The notes under the pieces: generated by a model
The model's input: only the letters and a program-made list of their open reading frames with translations
What the model was told of the DNA's origin: nothing
Databases searched by the model: none
Position numbers and translations under genes: made by a program
DNA from: Roseovarius aestuariivivens
GTDB taxonomy: Bacteria > Pseudomonadota > Alphaproteobacteria > Rhodobacterales > Rhodobacteraceae
Assembly (NCBI RefSeq): GCF_004761875.1
Contig: NZ_SJEY01000004.1
Span: 124,001 to 188,000 of the forward strand
Length of the DNA: 64,000 nucleotides
Reading direction: 5' to 3'
In this document: positions 63,463 to 64,000 of the stretch, in pieces
Layout: the number at the start of each line of letters is the position of its first letter
How positions within the stretch are numbered: the stretch's first letter is position 1

Positions 63463-63650
63463 ACCAAATATATACCAGTTTAGGGCTTTGGGAAGCTAAT
63501 TCGTCCAATTTGGATCAATTTCGGTTGACTTTTTTGCGAGCCCCCGGAATCGTTGAGACATGTTCCGCTGCGGAAGGCTTGGCCTCGCGGAACCAACCCA
63601 GCCGCCGCAAGCGGGCGTCAGACCTGAACGCGGCCAGACATCAGGGAGTT

Positions 63651-64000
63651 ATGACAGTGGCTGAAATGGATATTGAAAGATTTGTCGAGGCTCCGGGCCG
63701 CGATGAGAAAATTAAAGAAGTGCGCAAGAAGATCGATGAGCTTGGCATCGAGTATCTTTATCTTCAATTCGTGTCTGTTACCGGCAAGATCATGGGCAAG
63801 GGCATTCCGGCGGATCACTGGGAGCAGGTTGCGAAAAAAGGATTTCAGCTTGTCTACGGCGCCACGGTCAACCTCTTCCTGAATCGCGCCGGTGATTACC
63901 TTGGCTACGGGCCGGAAGCCGCAGAATTGATCGGCATTCCCGAACCGGAAACATTCATGCAGCTTCCCTGGGCGCCCGAAATCGGCCGCTTCTACTGCAC
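63651..64000 (+). CDS. Glutamine synthetase family protein (N-terminal part, cut by window edge)
   Basis: 116 complete codons are visible. AEMDIERFVEAPGR, then KKIDELGIEYLYLQFVSVTG and KIMGKGIPADHWEQVAKKGFQ form the beta-grasp domain of a glutamine synthetase superfamily enzyme (GlnT/type III-like group). LVYGATVNLFLNRAGDYLGY follows. The ATP-binding catalytic domain is outside the window. Such paralogues ligate ammonia, methylamine or other amines to glutamate; with a GntR regulator beside it, a catabolic amine role is more likely than general nitrogen assimilation. The start follows CAGGGAGTT. Confidence 0.85.
   Translation, partial: MTVAEMDIERFVEAPGRDEKIKEVRKKIDELGIEYLYLQFVSVTGKIMGKGIPADHWEQVAKKGFQLVYGATVNLFLNRAGDYLGYGPEAAELIGIPEPETFMQLPWAPEIGRFYC

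Overview
The window is chromosomal DNA of an alphaproteobacterium, most likely a marine Rhodobacterales (Roseobacter-group) species. Supporting evidence: the hemN-fnrL-usp-ccoNOQP-ccoGHIS order, an Smc of about 1150 residues with a GTG start, CbtA/CbtB under a B12 riboswitch, a VPLPA-type C-terminal sorting signal, a methanethiol oxidase, and high-GC coding throughout. I see no rRNA, tRNA, CRISPR array, insertion sequence or phage gene.

Layout. (1) 1-6599: a divergent LysR gene, cut by the window edge, faces a seven-gene block (ring-cleaving dioxygenase, esterase, XapX, isochorismatase-like hydrolase, amidohydrolase, GNAT, MFS pump) resembling quinone/aromatic detoxification clusters. (2) 6600-10030: gene-poor accessory stretch with three minus-strand genes (ester cyclase, alpha/beta hydrolase, DUF1326), long non-coding gaps and degenerate repeats. 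(3) 10031-13342: VPLPA-CTERM protein, UspA, then nfu-tsaB-rimI. (4) 13346-25923: oxygen-limitation block: hemN, fnrL, a tandem-domain Usp, cbb3 oxidase ccoNOQP, a LysR/small-protein pair, and the assembly genes ccoGHIS. Four FNR-type boxes sit in the three relevant promoters. (5) 26038-29813: D-Ala-D-Ala carboxypeptidase and a K+ uptake pair. (6) 29871-41930: reductive pyrimidine catabolism: ABC transporter, dihydropyrimidinase, carbamoyl-amino-acid hydrolase, RutR-type regulator, preA and preT with an Fpg/Nei glycosylase between them. Two nearly identical operator-like dyads tie both arms to the regulator. (7) 41965-45663: FadR-type GntR regulator, a tandem Lin0512 pair, a NicO/UreH-like membrane protein and methanethiol oxidase. 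(8) 45836-56440: PRC-barrel protein, cobO with lrgAB, then cobN/cobW/DUF1636 and cbtB-cbtA with a His-rich membrane-anchored protein downstream of a cobalamin riboswitch. (9) 56689-64000: smc, an RNA methyltransferase, a lytic transglycosylase, a GntR regulator and the start of a glutamine-synthetase-family gene.

How the parts fit: fnrL, placed beside hemN, probably switches on haem synthesis and high-affinity respiration when oxygen falls. The RutR-type regulator probably derepresses uptake, ring reduction and ring hydrolysis together when pyrimidines are present. The B12 riboswitch probably closes cobalt import when cobalamin is sufficient, while CobN and CobO use the imported metal.

Most worth a second look: the Fpg glycosylase inside the pyrimidine operon, the mtoX/NicO-like/Lin0512 cluster, the His-rich third gene of the cbtBA operon, and a small gene split by a single in-frame TAA.
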